The notes under the pieces are model-generated. The model was not told where the DNA came from, did no database searches, and saw nothing but the letters and a program-made list of their open reading frames with translations. From NCBI GenBank assembly GCA_030425285.1, contig JAUIAY010000005.1, positions 107,447 through 171,446 on the forward strand: DNA of 64,000 nt, given 5' to 3'. Positions 56,763 to 64,000 of this stretch are shown here, in pieces. Positions within the stretch are counted from its first letter, which is position 1; every line of letters begins with the position of its first letter. The stretch comes from Bacteroidia bacterium (GTDB lineage Bacteria > Bacteroidota > Bacteroidia > Flavobacteriales > Flavobacteriaceae). Both the position numbers and the translations under genes were made by a program.

Positions 56763-57647
56763 TTATTGACCTAAACTAAAGTTAACTTCAACCCAGCCTA
56801 TTTGCGTTTGAGGCGCTTTAGAATCTGGAGGCCATTTATGGGATAACGCTGTCTTCCGTGCCGCTTCAAACAAGCAAGAATCTCCTGTAGTGCCACGTTT
56901 ACCAGGAATAGCCTTAATTACTTTTCCATCTCTATTAACGTGAATTTCTACTACCACACGACCTTCTTCTTGGCAGTCAGGAACAACTTTGGTAAAAGTA
57001 GCTCTTCCTCTACCACCCAAACCATAACCTTTACCGCCCGAACCACTTCCAGGATCTCCAAAATAGCTTGGCGCATAAGGATCGCCATCCAATTGCCCTT
57101 TATCTCCAGGTGAATTATCATTGCCTTCACCACCGGTTTCTGTTCCTTCGGATTTACTAACACCTCCAATTAAGGCGTCCAATTTTTTCTTCTTGGCTTC
57201 TTGTTCAGCTTTCTCTTTAGCAATACGTTCGGCTTCAGCCTTTGCTTTTGCATCTGCTTCAGCTTTAGCTTTTCTATCAGCATCCAATTGGGCTTTACGT
57301 TCAGCTTCTTTTTGTTTTTTTATAGCAATGGCTTCTTCGTTTTCCTGATTTAAAACTTCTTCAGTTTTAATATTTTCGGAAGTTGCAGGTTTTGAAGATT
57401 CTTGTTTAGGTTGCGATACTTCTTCTACGGGTTTGGTAATCTCTCTAGGCTCTGACTTTATTGGTTTTTTAGGTTGAACATTACCTTGCCCAACTGGACT
57501 ATTACCAAAATTGACAGCCACACCATATTCTATAGGAGGATCCATATATGGAGGTCCAACCACAAACAGTAGCAATAACAAAATCACCGCAATTAATGCA
57601 GTAATCTTTGCTGAATTACGTTCATGTTTGGTCTCTAAATACTTCAC
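56763..57647 (-). CDS. energy transducer TonB family protein
   Basis: 294 residues: short cytoplasmic start, one membrane helix (about 15-33, ITALIAVILLLLLFVVGP), a periplasmic Pro/Lys/Glu stretch, a long Ala-Lys-Glu helix (about 110-155) recalling TolA, a Gly-rich linker (DPGSGSGGKGYGLGGRG), and a C-terminal domain with VVEIHVNRDGKVIKAIPG. In the sequence it looks part TonB, part TolA. Together with ExbB and ExbD, it would energise outer-membrane receptors such as the one at 29323-31611. The exact role (TonB or TolA) is not settled. Confidence 0.87.
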   Translation of the reverse strand: MKYLETKHERNSAKITALIAVILLLLLFVVGPPYMDPPIEYGVAVNFGNSPVGQGNVQPKKPIKSEPREITKPVEEVSQPKQESSKPATSENIKTEEVLNQENEEAIAIKKQKEAERKAQLDADRKAKAEADAKAKAEAERIAKEKAEQEAKKKKLDALIGGVSKSEGTETGGEGNDNSPGDKGQLDGDPYAPSYFGDPGSGSGGKGYGLGGRGRATFTKVVPDCQEEGRVVVEIHVNRDGKVIKAIPGKRGTTGDSCLFEAARKTALSHKWPPDSKAPQTQIGWVEVNFSLGQ

Positions 57648-57648
57648 T

Positions 57649-58041
57649 TTAATTAGGTTTTACAGCCAATATGACTTTAATTTTGTTTCTATTAGCAATA
57701 TCCATGACCTTAACCACATTGTCAACAGGGACTGTTTTCTCGGCACGTAATACCAATGTTGGTTTTTCTTGGCTAGACAGAGCATTTAAAACTTCCGTCT
57801 CCAAAACACTTTCACCCACCAATTTCTCATCTACATAATAGCGTAAATCTTTGGTTATGCTAACAGCTACAGATTTTTTGTTCTCTGTTTTCCCACTGGC
57901 ATTTGGCAATATGATATCTATTGCACTGGTCGTTACCAACGTAGATGCTATCATAAAGAATATCAGCAACAAGAAAACAATATCAGTCATAGAAGACATA
58001 TTGAATTCAGGAGTTACCTTATTTCTACCTCTAATGTTCAT
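57649..58041 (-). CDS. exbD: ExbD/TolR biopolymer transport protein
   Basis: 130 residues with one membrane helix (about 17-38, MTDIVFLLLIFFMIASTLV) containing the proton-path Asp in SMTDIVFLLLIFFM, and a periplasmic domain ending VMDIANRNKIKVILAV. The two neighbours are ExbB (3 bases upstream) and the TonB-like protein (1 base downstream). Confidence 0.94.
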   Translation of the reverse strand: MNIRGRNKVTPEFNMSSMTDIVFLLLIFFMIASTLVTTSAIDIILPNASGKTENKKSVAVSITKDLRYYVDEKLVGESVLETEVLNALSSQEKPTLVLRAEKTVPVDNVVKVMDIANRNKIKVILAVKPN

Positions 58042-58044
58042 ATA

Positions 58045-58746
58045 TTAAATTGGTTCGTTTAAGTGGTCTAAAAATTCCAATGAATTCGCTTCCATTTGAT
58101 AAACAACCTTGTTCGTTCTAACTACAAGATGATTATAAGCTATATAGGCTACGATTCCAACAATCAAACCTGCAACCGTAGTAGTCATAGCTGTGTATAA
58201 TCCACTTGCAAGCACATCCATCTGAATGGTTCCTCCAGCATTGGCCAACTCAAATATTGCTAAAATCATTCCAATTACTGTACCAAGAAATCCAATCATT
58301 GGTGCTGCTCCTGAAATAGTCGCCAACATACTCACGTTTTTCTCCAAACCATAAATTTCCAAACGTCCAGCATTTTCAATAGCCGTATTGATGTCTTCCA
58401 AAGGCTTCCCTATTCTGGTAATCCCTTTACTAATCAATCGTGATACAGGCGAATTAACTTGAGCACAAAGCATTTGAGCCGAATCTATTTTTCCATTGCT
58501 TACATGATCCTTTATCTGATTCATAAAGTTGTTATCTATTTTAGAGGCGGCCTTTATGGCAAAAAGTCTTTCAAAGTAAATGTATGTTGCAACAATCAAT
58601 AACACAAACAAAAGCAATATTATCAGCATTCCTGCAGTGCCGCCACTGGTAATGAGTTCTATTATTGATAAGGTTTTTTCAACCGATTCTCCATCGGTTA
58701 AAACTTCTGAACCGTCTTGGACGTCTTGAATTATAGAATTTATCAT
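58045..58746 (-). CDS. exbB: MotA/TolQ/ExbB proton channel
   Basis: 233 residues with three membrane helices (about 37-60, 140-165, 185-208). The MotA/ExbB domain shows LEKNVSMLATISGAAPMIGFLGTVIGMI and GLYTAMTTTVAGLIVGIVAYIAYN (in pieces), typical of the channel that powers TonB or TolA. It heads the exbB-exbD-tonB-folC unit, 53 bases behind nhaD. Confidence 0.94.
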   Translation of the reverse strand: MINSIIQDVQDGSEVLTDGESVEKTLSIIELITSGGTAGMLIILLLFVLLIVATYIYFERLFAIKAASKIDNNFMNQIKDHVSNGKIDSAQMLCAQVNSPVSRLISKGITRIGKPLEDINTAIENAGRLEIYGLEKNVSMLATISGAAPMIGFLGTVIGMILAIFELANAGGTIQMDVLASGLYTAMTTTVAGLIVGIVAYIAYNHLVVRTNKVVYQMEANSLEFLDHLNEPI

Positions 58747-58799
58747 ATTATAATTAATCTATTTTAAACTTATAACGTGTGTTTTGTAACTAAATTATG

Positions 58800-60191
58800 T
58801 TAAAAGATGGTTCTTGTAAACATGAATGCCACAGCTCCTACTAAAAATCCAACAAGTGCTAGCCAAGATATCTTTTTTAGATACCAGAAAAAATCGATTT
58901 TTTCCATACCCATAGCAACAACACCAGCTGCAGAACCTATAATTAGCATACTGCCTCCTGTTCCTGCTGAATAAGCTATAAAGTGCCATAGTTCATTATC
59001 CATTGGCACAGAAAACATTCCTAAACTAGCTGCTACTAACGGTACATTATCTATTACAGCCGAACCAACTCCCAATAACAATACTACTAAATCTGAAACG
59101 CCTTCGTGATGTAGTTCGGTACCCAACATAGGCATATTCTCCTGTAAGGATGTGGCAAAACCAAATAATATTCCTAAAGATTCCAAAGCAGCTACAGCCA
59201 TTAAAATACCCAAGAAGAATAAAATACTTGGCATTTCTATTTTTGAAAGTGAATGATGAACAGGACTATGTGCTCCATGGGCATCATTGTCTTCTGAATC
59301 TAAACTAGATAAACTGAATTTTGAGGAACTATAAATTTCAGCAAAAACAGCCACAATACCTAAAGCTAGCATCATACCAACATATGGTGGTAAATGCGTA
59401 ACAGTTTTAAAAATCGGTACGGAAACAATACCTCCTAATCCTAAATATAGCATAGTTGAGCTAAAACGACTTTTAGGTTTGTAATCCTGATCTTCATACT
59501 CCAAATCGCCTTTGAATGCAGGCAAAAAGCTTGCAATAAAAAATGGTACCAGCATGCATAATAATGACGGCACAAACAGGTATACAAATAAATGTCCGGT
59601 TGAAACTTTCTTACCAATCCAAAGCATGGTGGTTGTCACATCGCCTATTGGGGACCAAGCTCCTCCTGCGTTAGCTGCAATTATGATTAAACCAGCATAC
59701 CAAATTCGTACGTTTCTATCAGGTACAATTTTTTGAAGTATGGAAATCAAAACTATTGTAGCTGTTAAGTTATCAATAATAGCCGAAAGGAAGAATGCCA
59801 AAAACCCAAAAATCCAAAGAATACGCTTTTTGCTTTTAGTCTTTATGAATGATTTTATGGTAGAGAACCCATCAAAATAATCAATGATTTCAACAATAGT
59901 CATGGCTCCAAGCAAAAACACAAGAATTTCGGCTGTTTTTCCAAGATGATGCAATAGTGTTTCTTCCATGAGGTGCATCTTCTCTTCATGATCTAACATG
60001 CCAAAATTTTCCAGTAAAGTATGCTTTGCAGAATCAAACCACTGGGGAAAATGTTCCAATCCTAAAGCTATGAGCGCCCAACAAACAGACATCATGACCA
60101 AGGCCGGAATGAGTTTGTCTATTTTTAAATTATGCTCTAAAGTTATAGCTAAATAACCTACAATAAATACGATGATAATTAACGATTCCAT
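58800..60191 (-). CDS. nhaD: NhaD-type sodium/proton antiporter
   Basis: 463-residue membrane protein of the NhaD family (ion transporter superfamily) with about 12 helices. Family signs are the paired re-entrant motifs FLSAIIDNLTATIVLISIL (about 155-173) and VLLLGVGSAVIDNVPLVAASLGMF (about 370-393), both with the conserved AIIDN/AVIDN core, and AANAGGAWSPIGDVTTTMLW. It exports Na+ (and Li+) in exchange for H+, fitting a marine organism. A His-rich cytoplasmic loop (DAHGAHSPVHH) is present. 53 bases before exbB. Confidence 0.93.
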   Translation of the reverse strand: MESLIIIVFIVGYLAITLEHNLKIDKLIPALVMMSVCWALIALGLEHFPQWFDSAKHTLLENFGMLDHEEKMHLMEETLLHHLGKTAEILVFLLGAMTIVEIIDYFDGFSTIKSFIKTKSKKRILWIFGFLAFFLSAIIDNLTATIVLISILQKIVPDRNVRIWYAGLIIIAANAGGAWSPIGDVTTTMLWIGKKVSTGHLFVYLFVPSLLCMLVPFFIASFLPAFKGDLEYEDQDYKPKSRFSSTMLYLGLGGIVSVPIFKTVTHLPPYVGMMLALGIVAVFAEIYSSSKFSLSSLDSEDNDAHGAHSPVHHSLSKIEMPSILFFLGILMAVAALESLGILFGFATSLQENMPMLGTELHHEGVSDLVVLLLGVGSAVIDNVPLVAASLGMFSVPMDNELWHFIAYSAGTGGSMLIIGSAAGVVAMGMEKIDFFWYLKKISWLALVGFLVGAVAFMFTRTIF

Positions 60192-60211
60192 ATATTTTTT
60201 CTTGTCTCTTT

Positions 60212-61438
60212 TTAAATTAATTGCCCTAAAGCAATTTCAAATGCTGTTTTACTTATCTCGGTTTTTGATTGGTTTTGTTTATTCACATTCAACAATGCAT
60301 TTTTAATAGTATTAGATGTATCATTGAAAATAGCCTCATCTGTCATTTGTACACGACGTTCCATGAAGTAGGCAAAAACCCTTGCCATACCGCAATTGGA
60401 GATGAAATCAGGTATTAAGCTAACTTTTCCATCTGTATACTCCATGATTGGGCCAAAGAAAATTTCTTTATCTGCAAATGGGACATTGGCTCCACATGAA
60501 ATAACCTCTAGACCGCTTTCTATCATTTCATCAATTTGACTTTTGGTAATCAACCTAGATGCTGCACAAGGCATAAACACTTCTGTCTCTAGAGACCAAA
60601 TTCTACGATTCATCTCTTCAAATGGAATAAGGTTATCAGCGACCAATGTATTACCATCCTTATTTAGAAATAAACTAGTTATTTCCTCAAACGAAAATCC
60701 ATCTTCATTTATCAATCCGCCACTTATATCAATAATTCCAACAACTTTAGCTCCCATTTTGGAAATATAAAAAGCTGCTGCCGAACCAACGTTTCCAAAA
60801 CCTTGAACAACTACACGTTTACCTTTGATATTTCCTCCATAAACATCATAATAATGCTTCACGGCTTCGGCCACACCAAAACCCGTAATCATATCAGCTA
60901 CTGTATATTTTCTAGATACGCTGGGAGAATAGTTAGGATTCTCTATTACTTTAATTACACCTTGTCGCAATTGGCCAATTCTATTGATTTTATCGGCTTG
61001 CGAAGGCCTAAAATGCCCTTCAAAAACACCTTCTTGAGGATGCCAAACACCACTCTCTTCTGTAATTGGAATCACCTCATGTATTTCATCTACATTTAAA
61101 TCGCCTCCTGTGCCATAGTAACTTTTCAGTAGTGGGGAAACAGCTTTATACCAGCGTTCCAAAACACCTTTTTTTCGTGGGTCTTTTGGGTCAAAATTGA
61201 TACCCGATTTAGCTCCTCCTATAGCAGGCCCTGACACTGTGAATTTAACTTCCATGGTTTTGGCTAATGACAATACTTCGTTCATATCCAAACCTTTACG
61301 CATACGAGTTCCGCCTCCGGCAGCTCCGCCACGCAAGGAGTTAATCACTGTCCAGCCTTCTGCTTCAGTTTCATGGTCTTTCCAATTAAAAATAATTTCA
61401 GGTGCTTTGTCTTCGTACTTTTGAAGTAAATCTTTCAT
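60212..61438 (-). CDS. Glu/Leu/Phe/Val dehydrogenase family enzyme
   Basis: 408-residue amino acid dehydrogenase. The substrate Lys region is MKFTVSGPAIGGAKSGINFD (read as VKFTVSGPAIGGAKSG), with the second Lys in DPKDPRKKG; the nucleotide loop VVVQGFGNVGSAAAFYI (about 215-231) is followed by VVGIIDISGG, whose acidic residue suggests NAD rather than NADP. It deaminates an L-amino acid such as glutamate, leucine or valine; specificity is not readable from the motifs. It precedes nhaD by 20 bases on the same strand. A -7 box lies at 61458-61465. Confidence 0.9.
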   Translation of the reverse strand: MKDLLQKYEDKAPEIIFNWKDHETEAEGWTVINSLRGGAAGGGTRMRKGLDMNEVLSLAKTMEVKFTVSGPAIGGAKSGINFDPKDPRKKGVLERWYKAVSPLLKSYYGTGGDLNVDEIHEVIPITEESGVWHPQEGVFEGHFRPSQADKINRIGQLRQGVIKVIENPNYSPSVSRKYTVADMITGFGVAEAVKHYYDVYGGNIKGKRVVVQGFGNVGSAAAFYISKMGAKVVGIIDISGGLINEDGFSFEEITSLFLNKDGNTLVADNLIPFEEMNRRIWSLETEVFMPCAASRLITKSQIDEMIESGLEVISCGANVPFADKEIFFGPIMEYTDGKVSLIPDFISNCGMARVFAYFMERRVQMTDEAIFNDTSNTIKNALLNVNKQNQSKTEISKTAFEIALGQLI

Positions 61439-61457
61439 GTAGTTAGTTATTCGTTAA

Positions 61458-61465
61458 CAAATATA
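61458..61465 (-). promoter_or_regulatory. putative -7 box of the amino acid dehydrogenase gene
   Basis: The minus strand reads TATATTTG, matching TAnnTTTG, 19 bases before the start at 61438. No TTG at the expected spacing. Confidence 0.42.
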
Positions 61466-61504
61466 AAAAACAAAAAATCGGTATATATTAAATTTATAAT
61501 AATT

Positions 61505-62569
61505 TTATGGGTAATGAATGGTTCCAGAACTATGGTCCTTGATAGCTCCAGTAACACTTGCCAAACAGTTATTTTCATTTCGAATTCTTAAAAGTCCCAA
61601 TAACCCAAAAATTAGAGCTTCTTTATATTCAATCAATTTTTCATCTGGTATGACAATTATATTCGAGGTCATTTTTTTTATTTCAGAAATCAAAAAATCA
61701 TTGTAGGATCCACCTCCTGTAATGAGTACTTTTGAATGGCTTTTTTTATTTATTTCCTTTGAAATTTGATAGGCTATGTGACTGACAAATGTTCTTAAAA
61801 TATCCTTTGTCTCTAAATTGAACGAATCGATTTTAGGAAAAACATGAGCTTTAACCCATTCAAACCCCAAAGATTTTGGATAATGATTATGATAGAACTT
61901 CAATGCATTTAATTCATCAAAAAGCTCTTTATTTACTGCACCTTCAGCTGCAATTTTACCTTTATCATCATAATCCAGTCCAAGTTTTTTTACATAATGA
62001 TTAAGGACAATATTAACAGGGCAAACATCATAGGCTATTCGTTCTTGATTCTCTTCAAAGGAAACATTTGCAAAGCCTCCAAGATTTAGACAAAAATCAT
62101 AGTCAGAAAACAATAATTTATCACCTATTGGAACCAAAGGTGCGCCTTGCCCATTAAAAGCCACATCCTGTGTTCGGAAATCACAAACCACTATCCGCTT
62201 GGTCAATAAAGCCAGATTTTTTAAATTTCCTATTTGATAAGTGATTTTGGCACTCGGATCATGTTTAGCTGTATGTCCATGAGAAGCTATGAAATCTATA
62301 TTTTCAATATTATTTTTAGAAATGAATTCATTTATTACATCAGCCAACAATCTAGTATACTCTATATCTATTTCATGCAAATCAACATCAGAAATATTGG
62401 TTAAATTTGATAAGATAACTGTCCAATTTTTAGAGTAAGGGACGGTTTCACAAGTCAATAGTTGATAACGCCATTTATGTGTTAATTCAAATTTTGTTAA
62501 TGCCAAATCAATTCCATCCAAAGATGTTCCCGACATAACCCCTAAAACAAAATATTCAGATTTTATCAT
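61505..62569 (-). CDS. anmK: anhydro-N-acetylmuramic acid kinase
   Basis: 354 residues of the AnmK family, which phosphorylates and opens anhydroMurNAc released during peptidoglycan turnover. Motifs are LGVMSGTSLDGIDLALTKF (7-25), ASHGHTAKHDP (about 94-104), NLGGFANVSF and LITGGGSYNDFL (ASKHA fold nucleotide motifs). Length is at the short end of the family (about 350-390). It is 66 bases before the dehydrogenase gene start. Confidence 0.93.
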   Translation of the reverse strand: MIKSEYFVLGVMSGTSLDGIDLALTKFELTHKWRYQLLTCETVPYSKNWTVILSNLTNISDVDLHEIDIEYTRLLADVINEFISKNNIENIDFIASHGHTAKHDPSAKITYQIGNLKNLALLTKRIVVCDFRTQDVAFNGQGAPLVPIGDKLLFSDYDFCLNLGGFANVSFEENQERIAYDVCPVNIVLNHYVKKLGLDYDDKGKIAAEGAVNKELFDELNALKFYHNHYPKSLGFEWVKAHVFPKIDSFNLETKDILRTFVSHIAYQISKEINKKSHSKVLITGGGSYNDFLISEIKKMTSNIIVIPDEKLIEYKEALIFGLLGLLRIRNENNCLASVTGAIKDHSSGTIHYP

Positions 62570-62593
62570 ATTCTGTAAAAATAAAAATCCTTA

Positions 62594-62624
62594 TTGAAAA
62601 AATGCTATTAATAGAGTATCTTTG
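62594..62624 (+). promoter_or_regulatory. promoter of acyl-CoA dehydrogenase gene
   Basis: TTG (62594-62596), 20 bases, TATCTTTG (62617-62624): full match to the Bacteroidota consensus and spacing, 37 bases before the ATG. Confidence 0.7.
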
Positions 62625-62661
62625 AACTCTTATTTTATCAAATCAACAATTTATTCAAATT

Positions 62662-63801
62662 ATGGATTTTAATCTTACTGAAGAACATATTATGATACGC
62701 GACGCAGCTCGCGATTTTGCCCAAACTGAATTACTTCCTGGTGTTATTGAAAGGGATAATACACAAACCTTTCCTGATGAATTAGTCCGTAAAATGGGCG
62801 AATTGGGATTCTTGGGTGTTATGGTTGACCCAAAATACGGAGGAAGTGGCATGGATGCTATCTCCTATGTTCTTATTATGGAAGAATTATCTAAAATTGA
62901 TGCATCTGCTTCTGTAATGGTATCTGTAAACAATTCATTAGTTTGTTATGGATTAGAGGCTTACGGAACAGAAGAACAAAAACAAAAATATCTTACAAAA
63001 TTAGCTACTGGTGAATATCTTGGTGCATTCTGTTTAAGTGAACCTGAAGCCGGAAGCGATGCAACTTCGCAAGCTACTACAGCTATAGATATAGGTGACC
63101 ATTATGTTATTAACGGCACCAAAAACTGGATAACAAATGGTGGCCGTTCGGATGTTTATTTAGTCATAGCTCAAACTGACAGAGATAAAGGTCACAGAGG
63201 GATCAATGCATTTATTGTTGAAAAAGGAATGGAAGGATTTGATATAGGTCCTAAAGAAGATAAGTTAGGCATTAGAGGTAGTGACACACATACACTTCAA
63301 TTTAATGATGTAAAAGTTCCAAAGGAAAATAGAATCGGTGAGGAAGGTTTTGGATTTAAATTTGCAATGAAAACACTTTCTGGAGGACGAATTGGAATTG
63401 CTGCTCAAGCTTTGGGTATTGCCGCTGGTGCATATGAATTAGCACTTAAATATTCTAAAGAGCGTAAAGCATTTGGCACTGAAATTCATAATCATCAAGC
63501 TATAGCTTTTAAATTAGCTGATATGCATACAGAAATTGAAGCTGCTCGAATGTTGGTTATGAAAGCCGCTTGGGATAAAGATCAAGGAAACAATTATGAT
63601 ATGTCAAGTGCAATGGCTAAACTTTACGCCAGTAAAGTAGCTATGGAACAAACTGTTGAAGCTGTTCAAATACATGGTGGTAATGGTTTTGTAAAAGAAT
63701 ACCATGTGGAACGATTAATGCGTGACGCCAAAATTACTCAAATTTATGAAGGCACTTCAGAGATTCAAAAAATTGTGATTTCTAGAGGTATTACTAGATA
63801 A
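62662..63801 (+). CDS. acyl-CoA dehydrogenase
   Basis: 379-residue FAD-dependent acyl-CoA dehydrogenase of beta-oxidation or branched-chain catabolism. FAD/substrate motifs AFCLSEPEAGSDATS (about 122-136) and NGTKNWITNGG (about 150-160), and the C-terminal QIYEGTSEIQKIVISR, with the catalytic Glu in the short/branched-chain position (QIYEGTSE, about 366). The length and motif order fit the short/medium-chain (BCD-like) class. Single-gene unit with its own promoter and terminator. Confidence 0.94.
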   Translation: MDFNLTEEHIMIRDAARDFAQTELLPGVIERDNTQTFPDELVRKMGELGFLGVMVDPKYGGSGMDAISYVLIMEELSKIDASASVMVSVNNSLVCYGLEAYGTEEQKQKYLTKLATGEYLGAFCLSEPEAGSDATSQATTAIDIGDHYVINGTKNWITNGGRSDVYLVIAQTDRDKGHRGINAFIVEKGMEGFDIGPKEDKLGIRGSDTHTLQFNDVKVPKENRIGEEGFGFKFAMKTLSGGRIGIAAQALGIAAGAYELALKYSKERKAFGTEIHNHQAIAFKLADMHTEIEAARMLVMKAAWDKDQGNNYDMSSAMAKLYASKVAMEQTVEAVQIHGGNGFVKEYHVERLMRDAKITQIYEGTSEIQKIVISRGITR

Positions 63802-63828
63802 CCAAATCATCTACATAATCATAAAAAG

Positions 63829-63861
63829 AAAAAGGCTTGGTTTATTACCAAGCTTTTTTTA
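63829..63861 (+). terminator. intrinsic terminator after acyl-CoA dehydrogenase gene
   Basis: GCTTGGT (63835-63841) and ACCAAGC (63847-63853), extended by A/T, with seven T after the stem, 27 bases past the stop. Confidence 0.88.
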
Positions 63862-63898
63862 GTTACATAAATTAAAAACCCTCACCTTACAAAAAAGC

Positions 63899-63931
63899 AA
63901 AAAACCCTTACTTTATCAAGTAAGGGTTTTC
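63899..63931 (-). terminator. terminator of the rRNA operon
   Basis: AAAACCCTTACTT (63901-63913) and AAGTAAGGGTTTT (63918-63930) form a perfect 13-bp stem with a TATC loop; T run on the minus strand. It lies 7 bases past the 5S 3' end. Confidence 0.9.
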
Positions 63932-63937
63932 AAAAAA

Positions 63938-64000
63938 GGCGGCGACCTACTCTCCCACGAGTGCAGTACCATCGGCGCTAACGGGCTTAACTACTCTGTT
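63938..64000 (-). rRNA. rrf: 5S ribosomal RNA, 3' part (5' end outside window)
   Basis: The minus strand reads AACAGAGTAGTTAAGCCC ... TGGGAGAGTAGGTCGCC, the conserved 3' half of bacterial 5S rRNA, with about 63 of roughly 110 bases visible. The 3' end is placed near 63938 by the pairing end GGCGACC. The rest of the operon (23S, 16S) would lie to the right of the window. Confidence 0.9.

Noticed and set aside
58795..58989. Short minus-strand open frame over the nhaD end
   Set aside because: It is an alternative frame inside nhaD; the nhaD frame has clear helices and family motifs through this stretch.

Overview
The window is a stretch of core chromosome from a low-GC marine-type Flavobacteriaceae (Bacteroidota). 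The evidence is the type IX secretion / gliding cluster (porV, porU, gldJ), the many Bacteroidota-restricted families (DUF6090, DUF2911, FecR / TonB-receptor pair, PorU-like C-terminal domain), SPII lipoproteins, and repeated -7 boxes of the Bacteroidota form TAnnTTTG instead of Shine-Dalgarno sequences. No genus can be fixed from the sequence alone.

Layout. 1-3.9 kb: malate dehydrogenase (cut by the window edge), a DUF6588-like envelope protein and gyrB, all on the minus strand. 4.1-13 kb: minus-strand accessory genes: two bestrophin-like channels, an XRE regulator with two CPBP proteases (one frameshifted), two DUF6090 proteins, and a five-gene run GNAT / pirin / OsmC / TMEM175 / small conserved protein. 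13-16.3 kb: asnB, a DUF2911 protein, queE. 16.4-23 kb: plus-strand run: HerA-like ATPase, lipoprotein, YitT, cupin, hydrolase, rluF, membrane LytTR regulator, secreted protein. 23-25.3 kb: folD and ffh. 25.4-31.6 kb: an ECF sigma / FecR / TonB-receptor signalling set plus a divergent LamG lipoprotein. 31.6-34.1 kb: a small accessory pocket with a HEPN-like ORF and a DUF6090 gene separated by an attC-like palindrome. 34.1-46.7 kb: argS, a GH53 galactanase, a TPR histidine kinase, ctlX, DUF3124, methyltransferase, SDR, M28 peptidase, pyruvate dehydrogenase E2 and E1 alpha, cytidine deaminase. 46.8-53.9 kb: porV, porU, gldJ. 54-62.6 kb: murF, two valine tRNAs, folC, tonB-exbD-exbB, nhaD, glutamate-type dehydrogenase, anmK. 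62.6-64 kb: acyl-CoA dehydrogenase and the 3' end of a 5S rRNA gene, so an rRNA operon enters from the right on the minus strand.

The most informative non-coding signal is a bipartite motif, GGTAGGA, 14 bases, ACTGTTATAT, found with identical spacing in front of fecR and, on the other strand, in front of the LamG lipoprotein. It flanks the ECF sigma gene and makes a self-contained regulon: sigma, anti-sigma and receptor, with the lipoprotein as co-regulated target. Other signals worth attention are the attC-like cassette pocket near 32.3-34.1 kb, a terminator-like hairpin at the very start of the gyrB leader, and a one-base deletion in a homopolymer that splits a CPBP protease.

Intrinsic terminators are abundant and mostly sit where strand or operon changes. 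There is no CRISPR array, no recognisable insertion sequence and no prophage. No gene-free stretch exceeds 300 bases; the longest (3853-4140, 37097-37389, 14767-15029, 51938-52206) are described below.
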